A DNA stretch of 64,000 bases from Phaeocystidibacter sp965659415 (GCA_965659415.1 CBFHVA010000007.1:75759-139758), one strand, 5' to 3'; counted from the stretch's first letter, positions 47,458-57,164 are shown. A program made the numbers and translations. Notes: generated by a model not told the origin, from the letters alone.

Positions 47458-48260
47458 GCTGCTGATTTACCGTTCAAATATTCTTGTATCAATTCCATCG
47501 TTTTGTCTGCATCCACCTTGAATTCGCTTTCAGGATAGTTGCGAACAAAATCCAAATAGGCTGTTCGGGCCTCGCGATATCGCTCAGCCTGCTTATCTAT
47601 GACGCTATTTTCCGCTAAAAGGTACGCACTCTGTAACTTATAGAACATAGCTTCTTCGCGGAACTGTGTATCAGGAAAATCATTCAACGTCAATGCAAAG
47701 GCCGTTAAGGCCGCCTGGTATCGACGAGTATGATAGTACTGAAAGGCTATTTCGAAACTCTTCTTTTCCAACTTGGATCTGAGTTCATCAATCATTTCAT
47801 TCGACTCAATGATATGCGTAGAACCCGGGTGAGTGTTGATAAAAAGCTGCAATTCATTCACTGCTTTGTACGTATATGCTTGGTCTAAACTCCACTTCGG
47901 AGCCTCCAAATAGTAACACTTGGCCGACAAAAAAGCAGCTTCCTCGGCATTGGGATGCGTTGGAAATGTTTGTGCGAACTCTTTAAAATAATATCCAGCA
48001 AGAATATAATCTTCAAGCTCGTACAAGGTTTTGCTGTAATACAAGAAAACATCTCTACCTCTTGCTGAACCTTTATAAATCTCAGTAAGACTCTTAAAGA
48101 GAGCCAAGGCGTAATTGTACTGACCGTTATCATAGTACTCCACAGCCTTTTCGAATTTATAGTCGAGATCCGTACTTTTTAATACGCGTTGATACTCGCT
48201 ACAACTCGTGGTGAGAAGCAGTACGACTGATAAAATGAATATGCCCGTTTTTCGAAACAC
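47454..48260 (-). CDS. bamD: Outer membrane assembly lipoprotein BamD
   Basis: 268 residues from the GTG at 48260. The N-terminus MFRKTGIFILSVVLLLTTSC is a lipoprotein signal with the acylated cysteine at residue 20. TPR-like repeats follow (KAVEYYDNGQYNYALALFKSL, LAGYYFKEFAQTFPTHPNAEEAAF, NDFPDTQFREEAMF). BamD is part of the complex that inserts beta-barrel proteins in the outer membrane. I choose the GTG because an exact TACTTTTG element lies 4 bases upstream of it; an in-frame TTG nine codons earlier would sit before the promoter element. It heads the bamD-omega-coaBC-DUF4835 operon. Confidence 0.92.
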   Translation of the reverse strand: MFRKTGIFILSVVLLLTTSCSEYQRVLKSTDLDYKFEKAVEYYDNGQYNYALALFKSLTEIYKGSARGRDVFLYYSKTLYELEDYILAGYYFKEFAQTFPTHPNAEEAAFLSAKCYYLEAPKWSLDQAYTYKAVNELQLFINTHPGSTHIIESNEMIDELRSKLEKKSFEIAFQYYHTRRYQAALTAFALTLNDFPDTQFREEAMFYKLQSAYLLAENSVIDKQAERYREARTAYLDFVRNYPESEFKVDADKTMELIQEYLNGKSAA

Positions 48261-48264
48261 CCTG

Positions 48265-48272
48265 CAAAAGTA
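48265..48272 (-). promoter_or_regulatory. TACTTTTG -7 element 4 nt before the bamD GTG
   Basis: An exact TAnnTTTG on the minus strand, then CAGG, then GTG at 48260. It predicts a leaderless message with a GTG start for an essential gene. Confidence 0.6.
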
Positions 48273-48352
48273 GTGGAAATCCCTCAACGTGTAAAGTGTT
48301 ATTTTCTTTTACCTCGTCCGTAAAGTTTTCCGCTCCCGGATGTCTGTGTTAT

Positions 48353-49357
48353 CTAACCTTGCTTTTGTAAACTCCACCATCTTTGAATTCGCTCAACAAC
48401 CTCTTTTGTATCGGCGATTTCTATGGGCTTCGATCTAAACTGCACTGCTTCTGAAATAGAATTTGTAAGACGTTCTGCATCGAGCTTGGATAATACCGAA
48501 ACGCCCATCTGTTTAAGCGCCTCCGCATTACACCATTGTTCGTATTGCCCCGATATTGGAATGGCAATGAGCGGAATCCCCAAGTAAAGCGCTTCGGATG
48601 GTAATTCGAATCCCGCACCACAAAGAACGGCTTTCGAATTGAGGAGTGCCGCTTGAAATTCCAATGCGTCTATACTTTGCCAATTCAAGTTTGAACTCCC
48701 CTTCGCCTTTCCCGCCTCACGATGGAAGATTCTAAAGCGATAAGGCAGTGTAGATAAAACCCGATAGAGTTGTTCAACACCGTATGCAGGTAGATAAACT
48801 ACTATCTCCTTCCCAGGAAGCCATGACTTCTCCTTGAATGATGGATCAATCAGCGGTGGGAGAATGTCATTTGCATATCGAGTGTAATGAAATCCTAAGC
48901 TATCTGATGTTGGAGCGTATTGTTTCATAATCCACCTCCCAACAGGCATAAACGCAAGGGTGTTTGGACTTTTAGGATTCAAAACCGCAGCTTGGTGACT
49001 CAGCCCAAGGACAGGGACACCTTTCTTTCTAGCCGCACGAAGAGATATGCTCTCATAGTCATTGATGATGAAGTCATACTTCGATACGGGGATGTCTCTT
49101 ATTTCAGATCGGATGTTTCTAATTCGATTGACCTTCCAAGTCTTGATTAGGTCAATTGAACCAGCGCTGCTGTACTCCATGGTAATACCTCGGCCAATGA
49201 ATACCGGCTGCACGGGCAATTGTATGTCACTATTAGGTCCAACAAGGGCAAAATCCACATCAAACACCTCCTTTAACGCCGGAAAGAGGGCTCGAGCACG
49301 AGCAACGTGACCATTACCCGTGCCTTGGATGGCGTAAAGAACCTTACTTCGTTCCAA
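48353..49357 (-). CDS. Glycosyltransferase-like protein (MurG/UGT-type fold)
   Basis: 334 residues. The N-terminal VLYAIQGTGNGHVARARALFPAL is the GxGH loop seen in MurG-like and related glycosyltransferases. The C-terminal domain has AVLCGAGFELPSEALYLGIPLIAIP, the donor-binding pattern that contacts a UDP-sugar. No membrane helix. The donor and acceptor are unknown. It overlaps the lpxH-like phosphatase gene by 14 bases, a pairing also seen in other Bacteroidota, suggesting a lipid A or envelope glycolipid step. Confidence 0.78.
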   Translation of the reverse strand: MERSKVLYAIQGTGNGHVARARALFPALKEVFDVDFALVGPNSDIQLPVQPVFIGRGITMEYSSAGSIDLIKTWKVNRIRNIRSEIRDIPVSKYDFIINDYESISLRAARKKGVPVLGLSHQAAVLNPKSPNTLAFMPVGRWIMKQYAPTSDSLGFHYTRYANDILPPLIDPSFKEKSWLPGKEIVVYLPAYGVEQLYRVLSTLPYRFRIFHREAGKAKGSSNLNWQSIDALEFQAALLNSKAVLCGAGFELPSEALYLGIPLIAIPISGQYEQWCNAEALKQMGVSVLSKLDAERLTNSISEAVQFRSKPIEIADTKEVVERIQRWWSLQKQG

Positions 49358-50183
49358 CGAGCGTTTGTTCTTTCAGTAATTCTGCAAGAATAGCCTTCGG
49401 GCTCGCGTCTATTAAGGCGTCTTTATCGTCTTCCCTAGCCGCGGTTAGATCGTGTTGATAGAGCGTCCACTTTCCATGGTTGTATTCCAAAGCCGTGCAG
49501 TTCTCCACCCAGTCGCCGCTATTCAGATACTGCGTTTTACCGTGTTTTAATTCGATGGTTCGCATCTGTGGTTGATGTATATGACCACAAATCACATATT
49601 CGTATTCCTGGTCTATCGCTAAGGTAGCGGCCGTTTCTTCAAAGTCACCAATGTACTTGACAGCTTTTTTCACACTGTTCTTTATCTTCTTTGAAAGCGA
49701 ATACTTTTCTCTTCCCATGCGCTCCAAAACGAAGTTCATTCCGCGATTCAACAGGATAAGGAAATCATATCCCCAGCCTCCAAGCTTGGCAATCCAGCGT
49801 GCATTTTGAATGCTAGCATCAAAAATATCGCCGTGGAAAATCCAGGTTTTCTTACCATCCATTTCTAGAACGAGCTTATTGCGCAAATGGATATTTCCCA
49901 TATCGTAGTTCGCAAACTTTCTGAGCAGTTCGTCGTGGTTCCCTGTGAGATAGTAAATCTGTGTCCCCTTGCTCGCCATGTGCAACAAGCGCTTCAAAAC
50001 ACGCATGTGCGATTTGGGAAAATACCGCTTTCGGAAATTCCAAATATCTATGATATCTCCGTTCAGAATCAGTGTACGGGGCTTAATGCTTCTAAGGTAT
50101 TGGTGGAGTTCCTTAGCGTGACAACCAAACGTGCCGAGGTGTACATCGCTAATCACAACCGTATCGATCAGGCGTTTTTTCAT
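49344..50183 (-). CDS. UDP-2,3-diacylglucosamine diphosphatase-like metallophosphatase (LpxH-like)
   Basis: 279 residues. The calcineurin-type motifs are in order: SDVHLG, LNGDIID, GNHDE, IFHGD, and GHIHQP. The family includes LpxH, which cleaves UDP-2,3-diacylglucosamine to lipid X in lipid A synthesis; Bacteroidota carry this larger LpxH-like type. I start at the ATG at 50183 (MKKRLIDTVVISDVHLG). A TTG six codons upstream overlaps a -7-like element (TTTCTTTG, 50199-50206). The downstream glycosyltransferase is translationally coupled. Confidence 0.84.
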   Translation of the reverse strand: MKKRLIDTVVISDVHLGTFGCHAKELHQYLRSIKPRTLILNGDIIDIWNFRKRYFPKSHMRVLKRLLHMASKGTQIYYLTGNHDELLRKFANYDMGNIHLRNKLVLEMDGKKTWIFHGDIFDASIQNARWIAKLGGWGYDFLILLNRGMNFVLERMGREKYSLSKKIKNSVKKAVKYIGDFEETAATLAIDQEYEYVICGHIHQPQMRTIELKHGKTQYLNSGDWVENCTALEYNHGKWTLYQHDLTAAREDDKDALIDASPKAILAELLKEQTLVGTK

Positions 50184-50263
50184 TGCTCGAGGTTTGAACA
50201 AAGAAAGATGGTCAGCCTTACTCAGGTGTTAATGAGGCATGAAGATTTATGCAGTCTGTGAGA

Positions 50264-51154
50264 CTATTTATCAGACAATATTCTTGCTGTTTCCCCTTCC
50301 AATTTCATGTATAAATCATTGGAAATAGGCCACAAAGGAAGTCTGAGGGTATCCCCGCAGATCCCACGCTGTTTTAATACTGCCTTAATACCGCCAGGAT
50401 TTCCTTCAGCAAACAACATTTGAGTTACTTCAAAAAGAGCAAAGTGCTTTTCACGAGCAGAAGCTACTTTTCCAGCTAAACCCTCTCGAACCATTTCGGT
50501 AAAAACCTCAGGGTACCCTTGTCCGCTTACCGAAATCACACCGTCGCCTCCCAAGGCAAGTATGGGGAATGTAAGATTGTCATCACCACTTATAACGGCA
50601 AACCCTTCAGGTCGGTTTTGAATGATTTCCATCACCTGTTCCAAATCTCCTGAAGCTTCTTTAACAGCCACGATATTATCAAAATCGCGCGCTAACCGAA
50701 GTGTTGTAGCTGAGCTAATGTTAGAAGAAGTTCTGCCAGGTACGTTGTAAAGAATAATGGGAAGCGGCGCAACTTCAGAAATGGCTTTATAGTGCTGATA
50801 GATTCCCTCTTGTGTTGGCTTGTTGTAGTAGGGACTTACGGATAGCAGGGCGTCAATTCCCGCTGGAACACCCGACTCAATTTCAGCGATAATGGCTGCC
50901 GTATTATTTCCACCTAACCCCATAACCACGGGCAACCGACCTGCATTTGCCTCGATTACGGCATGAACCACATCGAGCTTTTCCTCTGAGTTCAGCGTAG
51001 CACTTTCACCTGTAGTGCCAAGAACCACGAAATACTCCACTCCCCCTTCTACACAATGTCTTACTAACTTCGTTAAGCCTGAAAAATCAATAGAACCATC
51101 TGTATGAAAAGGCGTCACGAGCGCTACGCCTGTTCCGGTGAATTTATGCGACAT
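50264..51154 (-). CDS. dapA: 4-hydroxy-tetrahydrodipicolinate synthase
   Basis: 296 residues, TIM barrel. The Schiff-base lysine is in VAVKEASGDLEQV, the catalytic tyrosine in LPIILYNVPGRTSSN, and the N-terminal GTTGESATLN loop is intact. It condenses pyruvate with aspartate semialdehyde at the branch to lysine and diaminopimelate. It overlaps the upstream unknown gene by 11 bases and belongs to the ligA-51665-dapA transcript. Confidence 0.96.
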   Translation of the reverse strand: MSHKFTGTGVALVTPFHTDGSIDFSGLTKLVRHCVEGGVEYFVVLGTTGESATLNSEEKLDVVHAVIEANAGRLPVVMGLGGNNTAAIIAEIESGVPAGIDALLSVSPYYNKPTQEGIYQHYKAISEVAPLPIILYNVPGRTSSNISSATTLRLARDFDNIVAVKEASGDLEQVMEIIQNRPEGFAVISGDDNLTFPILALGGDGVISVSGQGYPEVFTEMVREGLAGKVASAREKHFALFEVTQMLFAEGNPGGIKAVLKQRGICGDTLRLPLWPISNDLYMKLEGETARILSDK

Positions 51155-51665
51155 TCTTAATCTTTTTAAGCCACTCCTCTATTTCATCGAGGAGCTCATT
51201 CCAATTTCGATTTGAAATTATCATCTGAAGATCAAAAGGGGCGTCTTTTATTCCTTGTGGTCCAACGTACATGGCCGTCTCGATCATGTACGGTAGATAG
51301 GCCCAAGTCCCTTCTTCTGATTCACAAAGGTGCAAAACAACGTCGTATTCACGACGAATTAGTTCATTAAAATCAGGACTATCCGGTATTCCCTTCCAGG
51401 TAGTCTCATTCTGGTAATGCGTATTGTGTTCTCGCAGAGATTCGCGTTTCTTGGTCATTCGCTCCTCGGAAACTCTAAATACATGAATGTGCTTACCCTG
51501 GTGCTCCCATTTCCGAATGCTCGTTTCTAGATCCGAACCCTCAATGCCATCACCCGCCGGGATAATTATTGCAATGACCTTTACGCTAGACCATCCATCA
51601 AATGACTTGCGGGCCTTCACATTGCTCTTGAGCCTTTTTAACCAGTATTTCCTACCTAAAATCAT
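51144..51665 (-). CDS. Conserved protein of unknown function between ligA and dapA (DUF6913-like)
   Basis: 173 residues, cytosolic, with a basic start (MILGRKYWLKRLKSNVKARKSF) and a Rossmann-like alternation (VKVIAIIIPAGDG, HIHVFRVSEE, YDVVLHLCESEEG, FDLQMIISNR). I recall similar proteins of the DUF6913 type at this position in Bacteroidota but cannot confirm the name. It overlaps ligA by 4 bases and dapA by 11, so all three are translationally coupled. No catalytic motif is evident. Confidence 0.7.
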   Translation of the reverse strand: MILGRKYWLKRLKSNVKARKSFDGWSSVKVIAIIIPAGDGIEGSDLETSIRKWEHQGKHIHVFRVSEERMTKKRESLREHNTHYQNETTWKGIPDSPDFNELIRREYDVVLHLCESEEGTWAYLPYMIETAMYVGPQGIKDAPFDLQMIISNRNWNELLDEIEEWLKKIKNVA

Positions 51666-53680
51666 TCGTCGAGCATTTTATCAAATTCATCCTCTGAAAT
51701 AATCTGAACACCCAACTTCTCAGCTTTTTCCCGTTTGCTCGGCCCCATTCCTTCTCCAGCAATGATGTATGTGGTTTTTCCAGAAACGGATGAAGCCACT
51801 TTTCCTCCGTTCAACTCGATAACCTTCTTCAACTCATTGCGCTCATATCGCTCAAACACTCCAGAAACTACGAAAGTGGACCCTGCGAGGCTCTCACTCG
51901 CTCCCTCCTCTTCCTCTAGGTTCATTTGTAAGCCATAGGACTTGAACCTTTCTACCTCTCTAAGATTGTCTTCATTCTGAAAATGTGAGAGCAAGGAATC
52001 GGCAATGCGATCTCCGATTTCATCGATCTCAAGAAGTGCTTCTCGATTCGCAGCAAGTAAGTTGTCCATGGTCTTAAATGCCTTCGCAAGCTTTTTGGCC
52101 ACTGTTTCACCCACGTAGCGAATCCCTAGCGCAAATAAAAACCTTGGGTAGGGCACTTCTTTACTTTTTGAAATCCCTTCGAGCATGTTCTCCACGGATT
52201 TCTCCGCAAATCGATCCAAGGGTAAAAGTTGATCAGCTCGAAGCGTGTATAGGTCCGCTGCGTTTTTGATAAGCCTTCTATCAAAGAGTAAATGAACCGT
52301 TTCACTACCCAATCCATCAATATTCATGGCTTTTCGGGAAATGAAGTGTTCTACTTTGCCGCGCTGCTGAGGAGGGCAAAAAAGCTCATTTGGACAGTAA
52401 TGTTGAGCCTCGCCGGAGTTGCGTTCGAGCACCGTATTGCACTCTGGGCACCGCTCGATAAATCGGATGGGCTCAGCCCCATCAGCGCGCGCATTCACAT
52501 CAACCCCAACTATCTTCGGAATAATTTCACCTCCTTTTTCTACAAACACTATGTCGTTATGATGCAAGTCGAGCTTGCGAATTTGATCTTCATTGTGCAG
52601 TGAAGCTCTCTTCACTGTAGTTCCGGCCAAAGAAACAGGTTGAAGATTAGCAACTGGAGTAATAGCGCCCGTGCGCCCCACTTGATAAGTAACTTCGAGT
52701 AATTGAGTATGAACTTGTTCAGCCTTGAACTTGTAGGCCATCGCCCATCGAGGTGACTTTGCCGTATAACTTAGAATTTCTTGATCCGAATAGCGATTTA
52801 CTTTTACTACAATCCCATCTATTTCAAAGGGCAGATTCTGCCGCTCCTTATCCCAATATTCGATGAATTCGAAAATCTCATCGGCGTTCTGAGCTTTACG
52901 GATGTAATTCTTCTCCGGTAAGGGAGTTTTGAATCCCCATTCGTTCGCTTTGATGATGCTATCGTAATGATTGTTAATGGTCCTTTCTCCGCCCATCACG
53001 TAGTACAAGAACACATCAAGTCCGCGTTGCGCAACCACTGAAGAATCTTGCATTTTCAACGTTCCAGATGCCGAGTTTCGCGGATTGGCAAAGGTCTCTA
53101 ACCCATCAGCCTCACGTTGTTCATTCATCGCCTGGAAAGAAGCAATCGGCATGAATATCTCACCTCGGATTTCGAAATCTTCAGGATAATCTATACCACG
53201 TAAATTCATTGGAACACTGCGAATGGTGCGCACATTTACAGACACGTCATCGCCCTTGGTGCCATCTCCTCGAGTTACTGCCTGTTTGAAGACGCCTCCT
53301 TCATAAGATATGCCGATAGCTACTCCGTCGTACTTCAGTTCACAAACAAACTCAACATCTTCTCGCTCCAGCCCCTTTTTTACCCTTAGAATAAAATCGT
53401 CCACTTCCTCCCTTGAATACGTGTTGCTCAAACTGAGCATCGGACGTTTATGGACTACTGTGGGGAAATCCTTGGTAATTTGCCCGCCAACGCGCTGAGA
53501 AGGTGAGTTTTCATCATACCACTCAGGATGAGCCTTCTCCAGTTGAATAAGCTCTTCAAGCAACAGATCAAACTCTCTGTCGCTGATAGAAGGCTGGTCC
53601 AAGTTGTAGTAACGGTAATTGTGCTCCTCTAGCTCCTTTCGAAGTTGGAGAATTCGAGCTTTATCGTCAGGCATTTCCAT
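51662..53680 (-). CDS. ligA: NAD-dependent DNA ligase
   Basis: 672 residues from the ATG at 53680. The adenylated lysine is in CELKYDGVAIG. A zinc finger follows (CPECNTVLERNSGEAQHYC...C), then helix-hairpin-helix repeats and a C-terminal BRCT domain (STFVVSGVFERYERNEL..., ending KMLDE). It seals nicks during replication and repair using NAD+. The ATG at 53680, or 53674 two codons later, gives the usual N-terminus. A longer frame to 53713 adds a non-conserved segment. Confidence 0.95.
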   Translation of the reverse strand: MEMPDDKARILQLRKELEEHNYRYYNLDQPSISDREFDLLLEELIQLEKAHPEWYDENSPSQRVGGQITKDFPTVVHKRPMLSLSNTYSREEVDDFILRVKKGLEREDVEFVCELKYDGVAIGISYEGGVFKQAVTRGDGTKGDDVSVNVRTIRSVPMNLRGIDYPEDFEIRGEIFMPIASFQAMNEQREADGLETFANPRNSASGTLKMQDSSVVAQRGLDVFLYYVMGGERTINNHYDSIIKANEWGFKTPLPEKNYIRKAQNADEIFEFIEYWDKERQNLPFEIDGIVVKVNRYSDQEILSYTAKSPRWAMAYKFKAEQVHTQLLEVTYQVGRTGAITPVANLQPVSLAGTTVKRASLHNEDQIRKLDLHHNDIVFVEKGGEIIPKIVGVDVNARADGAEPIRFIERCPECNTVLERNSGEAQHYCPNELFCPPQQRGKVEHFISRKAMNIDGLGSETVHLLFDRRLIKNAADLYTLRADQLLPLDRFAEKSVENMLEGISKSKEVPYPRFLFALGIRYVGETVAKKLAKAFKTMDNLLAANREALLEIDEIGDRIADSLLSHFQNEDNLREVERFKSYGLQMNLEEEEGASESLAGSTFVVSGVFERYERNELKKVIELNGGKVASSVSGKTTYIIAGEGMGPSKREKAEKLGVQIISEDEFDKMLDE

Positions 53681-53730
53681 GGTATTTTTGAACCGTAAAA
53701 ATGATGATTTCAAGGCTCAAGTTGAAATTA

Positions 53731-54570
53731 TCAGCCCGTTTTTGCGGATACGAATCGAGGTTTTCCTGTAAAGTCTTGATGAATATCTACTTGCGACCAA
53801 CCTCTATCGGTCATAAGCAACGCAACACTCTTGGTATGTTCCGTATGGCATTCAAAATAAACATCGGGAACTTTATTCAGCGATGAGGCTAAATCGGCAA
53901 TTCTTCGATAAAAAAGTAGCCCATCCTCATCAGGTACGAAAAGTGCAATATTGGGTTCATGCTCCACAACGTGCGGTTCCATCGAAGTCGATTCACTCTC
54001 TCTGATGTAGGGCGGATTGCTCACTATCACGTTCCAATCGATATTTGTAAGCGGGTTTGGAAGTGAATCATTCATAATATCAGAATGGTGCCAACTCACA
54101 TCTAAACCTAATGATTCACCATTCTCGGCAGCCAGTAGCAAGGCATTTGATGACACATCTAGACCTGCTACATCAAAAGCAGGGTTCAGTTTCTTCAATG
54201 CAAGGGCTATGCATCCTGAGCCAGTTCCAATATCCAAGATGGTTGCATTTGGTTTGGCATCCTTACCTACTAAGCGAACTAAATCCTCCGATTCGGGACG
54301 AGGAATGAGAACATTTGAATTAACTTTTAGGGTGAAACCGAAGAAATCAGCAACACCCAAAATATATTGAATAGGTTCTCCAGAAGTGAGCCTTTGTAAA
54401 TCGGCGTTGAACTCACCTACCCACTCCTCGTCCATGTGAGTAAGCCAATTCAAGCGATCTACTTGATGTTTCACTTCAAGCCAAAGCGAAAAGATTTGTT
54501 TGATTTCGCGCTCCTCATAGCGTCCCGTTAACTTAGCTATCCAAAGGTTTTGAAGTTCTCTTCCAGTCAT
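53731..54570 (-). CDS. prmC: Release factor glutamine methyltransferase
   Basis: 279 residues. The SAM-binding motif ILDIGTGSGCIALALKK and the glutamine-methyltransferase signature IVSNPPYIRESE (NPPY) are intact. It methylates the GGQ glutamine of RF1 and RF2. It is divergent from ribD, a common neighbour in Bacteroidota. An exact TATCTTTG lies 4 bases before the ATG. Confidence 0.94.
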   Translation of the reverse strand: MTGRELQNLWIAKLTGRYEEREIKQIFSLWLEVKHQVDRLNWLTHMDEEWVGEFNADLQRLTSGEPIQYILGVADFFGFTLKVNSNVLIPRPESEDLVRLVGKDAKPNATILDIGTGSGCIALALKKLNPAFDVAGLDVSSNALLLAAENGESLGLDVSWHHSDIMNDSLPNPLTNIDWNVIVSNPPYIRESESTSMEPHVVEHEPNIALFVPDEDGLLFYRRIADLASSLNKVPDVYFECHTEHTKSVALLMTDRGWSQVDIHQDFTGKPRFVSAKTG

Positions 54571-54574
54571 GCGT

Positions 54575-54582
54575 CAAAGATA
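54575..54582 (-). promoter_or_regulatory. TATCTTTG -7 element 4 nt before prmC
   Basis: An exact TAnnTTTG on the minus strand, then ACGC, then ATG. It is paired with a divergent equivalent at 54635-54642 for ribD within a 76-base intergenic region. Confidence 0.65.
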
Positions 54583-54634
54583 TTTGGAATTCGAGGAAAC
54601 TCACTTCAGCTTCAACATATTTACAAAGGCTGTG

Positions 54635-54642
54635 TACCTTTG
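54635..54642 (+). promoter_or_regulatory. TACCTTTG -7 element 4 nt before ribD
   Basis: An exact TAnnTTTG, then GATC, then the ATG at 54647. It decides the ribD start, because the longer open frame would begin upstream of the promoter and overlap the prmC promoter. Confidence 0.66.
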
Positions 54643-54646
54643 GATC

Positions 54647-55681
54647 ATGAACCACGAGACCTACATGCGCAGATGCATTGAGCTGGCTAAACTGGGTGAG
54701 GGAACTACCCACCCTAATCCTATGGTAGGCGCTGTTGTGGTTGAAGGCGGAGAGATTATTGGCGAAGGCTGGCACCGTAAAGCAGGTACTCGTCATGCTG
54801 AAGTGCACGCTATTGAATCTGTTAAAGACAAATCCAGGCTCACAAATGCAACTATTTACGTGAGCCTTGAGCCGTGCTCACATTACGGCAAGACTCCACC
54901 CTGCGCACTGCGCATCATTGAGGAAAAGATTCCAAAAGTTGTTATTGGCACAAAAGACCCGCACAGAGCAGTGGCTGGACAAGGCATTGATATGCTTGAA
55001 GAAAAGGGTATCAATGTGCAAATTGGCGTTTTACAAGATGAATGTGTGGAACTAAATCGGGCATTTTTCACCTACCACCGTGCGAATCGACCCTATATCA
55101 CCCTAAAATGGGCGCAGACCGCCGATGGATTCATCACCCCTTCACCAGACAACCGAGTTCCTAATGAACCGGTTTGGATAACTGGTTTAAGATCGAAACA
55201 GCGTGTTCACAAATTGAGAAATCAGGTTGATGCCATTCTTGTAGGAGGAAAGACAGTGGTAACGGACAACCCTTCCTTAACGACGAGGATTTGGAGTGGT
55301 AGTAATCCACAGCGAATTATTTGGACCAATCGACCTGTAGATCAGAGAAATACAGTAATGAACGATGGCCAATCTACGTGGATTATTGGGCCCAGTGCCT
55401 CGAGCTATGGCTATGAAGCTCCTATAGAATCATGGGATGTGCACACACTCCATGAACTACTGTTTGAGCTTTATGAGCGTGGTATTGTGCACCTACTTGT
55501 TGAAGGAGGCGCAAGTACACTCGATAAATTTATTGAGGGCTCGTTTTGGGATGAAGCCTATGTGCTAACCGGCCAACGTCGATTTGAAGCCGGAGTAGCC
55601 GCTCCTCACCTAAAAGACGCAACCTTGATGCATACGGAATGGATAGATCAAGACATCTGGCAAACGTATAGACGTCAATGA
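54647..55681 (+). CDS. ribD: Bifunctional riboflavin deaminase/reductase
   Basis: 344 residues. The N-terminal deaminase domain has zinc ligands in HAEVHAIE and PCSHYGKTPPC. The C-terminal reductase domain shows RPYITLKWAQTADGFI and HLLVEGGASTLDKFI. It catalyses the second and third steps of riboflavin synthesis from GTP. The start at 54647 (MNHETYMRRCIELAKLGEG) matches relatives and the promoter position. It overlaps the EamA gene by 4 bases. I see no FMN riboswitch before it: the leader is essentially absent. Confidence 0.95.
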   Translation: MNHETYMRRCIELAKLGEGTTHPNPMVGAVVVEGGEIIGEGWHRKAGTRHAEVHAIESVKDKSRLTNATIYVSLEPCSHYGKTPPCALRIIEEKIPKVVIGTKDPHRAVAGQGIDMLEEKGINVQIGVLQDECVELNRAFFTYHRANRPYITLKWAQTADGFITPSPDNRVPNEPVWITGLRSKQRVHKLRNQVDAILVGGKTVVTDNPSLTTRIWSGSNPQRIIWTNRPVDQRNTVMNDGQSTWIIGPSASSYGYEAPIESWDVHTLHELLFELYERGIVHLLVEGGASTLDKFIEGSFWDEAYVLTGQRRFEAGVAAPHLKDATLMHTEWIDQDIWQTYRRQ

Positions 55682-56544
55682 TTTATCTGATACTGAGCAT
55701 TTCTTGCTCAACCATCATTTTCGTCCTCTTTCGTTTGTTTGCGAGGTATAAAGTGAGCAATCTACAGGCTATTGTAGGAAACTATTTTGTTGCGGGAGCC
55801 CTAGGTTGGACGCCTTATATAACGCATTCTGATGTTCCTCATCCCGCTTCGTGGAATTACTGGCCCATCCTTATTGGTGTTCTATTTATCACTTTATTCC
55901 AACTGATGGCGCGTGTTACACAGGAGCGTGGCGTGAATGCCGTGAGTGTTACAGTTAAGATGTCCGTCATGATACCCATTCTCTTCGGCATTTTCTTGTA
56001 CGGGGAGGTGCTCACATGGCTCAACGGTTTAGGTATAATCCTCGCCTTACTTGCCGTTTATTTGATAAACGCTGGAAAGAAGAATAAAAAAACCAAAGCC
56101 AACCTACCTAAATACAGTCTACTGGGGGCGATTGTGCTCTTCTTGGGTAGCGGGCTTTTGGATGCGCTTTTAAATGTGGTCAAAGAAGACTATGTGCTTC
56201 CACGAGACTTAAGCGCCTTTACAAGTACCACCTTCGCGACGGCAGGAATACTAGGTTCGGTGTGGGTGCTTGTGCGTATTTACGTGATGCGCAATCTACA
56301 ATGGAACTGGAGGAGTTGGATATGGGGATTTGTATTGGGCATACCCAATTTTGGAAGCATCTACTTCCTGTTAGAAGCGCTCAACGGCAATCTTCCGAGC
56401 GCCATACTCTTTCCTATCAACAATGTAGGCGTAGTCGGCTTGTCAGCCTTAGTTGCATTCACGGTGTTCAGTGAGAAGATAACATTTAGGAAGATTTCAG
56501 GATTGACCGTTGCTGCCTTGGCAATCATTCTCATGAGTTTGTAG
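55678..56544 (+). CDS. EamA/DMT-family membrane transporter
   Basis: 288 residues, strongly hydrophobic, with about ten predicted membrane helices in two repeats, as in the drug/metabolite transporter superfamily (EamA). Typical phrases are ITLFQLMARVTQERGVNAVSVTVKMSVMIPILFGIFLYGE and the repeat-2 equivalent NLPSAILFPINNVGVVGLSALVAFTVFSEKITFRK. The substrate is unknown. It overlaps ribD by 4 bases; transport of flavin or its precursor would fit but is only inferred from position. Confidence 0.85.
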   Translation: MIYLILSISCSTIIFVLFRLFARYKVSNLQAIVGNYFVAGALGWTPYITHSDVPHPASWNYWPILIGVLFITLFQLMARVTQERGVNAVSVTVKMSVMIPILFGIFLYGEVLTWLNGLGIILALLAVYLINAGKKNKKTKANLPKYSLLGAIVLFLGSGLLDALLNVVKEDYVLPRDLSAFTSTTFATAGILGSVWVLVRIYVMRNLQWNWRSWIWGFVLGIPNFGSIYFLLEALNGNLPSAILFPINNVGVVGLSALVAFTVFSEKITFRKISGLTVAALAIILMSL

Positions 56545-56545
56545 C

Positions 56546-57157
56546 ATGTTGAGCGATCATTACAAAACCATTAAAAAAGAGGCAGTATCGCTATTCAAGG
56601 ATAGAGGTAGCAAGTTTTATGGATATGTTTTCCCCATAGATAATGAAGAAGATTTCAAGGCCAGGCTAGCTGAAATCAAGAAAGAACACCACCAGGCTCG
56701 GCATCACTGTTATGCCTTTCGCATCAATCCTGATAATGAATATCACAGGGCGAATGACGATGGTGAACCAGCCCACTCGGCCGGCACTCCCATACTGCAT
56801 GCCCTTCTATCTGCAGAAATAATGAATGTAGGTGCCGTGGTGGTTAGGTACTTTGGCGGCACAAAGCTTGGTGTATCCGGTTTGATCAATGCATATAGGA
56901 GTTCAGCGGATATGGCAATCGATGACGCGTTAATTATTGAGAAAACTATCGAATCCCGCGGTTCAGTGACCACGGACTATGCTCACCTCAGCGATGTTCT
57001 TTACATCATTGAAAAATCGGGTGCCCGCATCACAAAGCGAAATATGGAATACAACTGCGTATTTGAAATAATGATTGTGCGTTCTGAGTTGGAATCACTT
57101 AAAGCAAACTTAAGTAGCATTGAAAACGTTACTTTTATAAGTGAAATCTCACAATAA
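56546..57157 (+). CDS. YigZ/IMPACT-family protein
   Basis: 203 residues. The N-terminal UPF0029/Impact domain contains KDRGSKFYGYVFP, KKEHHQARHHCYAFR, NDDGEPAHSAGTPIL and VVVRYFGGTKLGVSGLI, which are diagnostic. A C-terminal domain of ~70 residues follows. The family is linked to translation control and ribosome binding; the bacterial role is poorly known. The ATG lies directly behind the EamA stop. A weak -7-like TGAGTTTG sits 4 bases upstream inside the end of that gene. Confidence 0.9.
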   Translation: MLSDHYKTIKKEAVSLFKDRGSKFYGYVFPIDNEEDFKARLAEIKKEHHQARHHCYAFRINPDNEYHRANDDGEPAHSAGTPILHALLSAEIMNVGAVVVRYFGGTKLGVSGLINAYRSSADMAIDDALIIEKTIESRGSVTTDYAHLSDVLYIIEKSGARITKRNMEYNCVFEIMIVRSELESLKANLSSIENVTFISEISQ

Positions 57158-57164
57158 TCTGCCC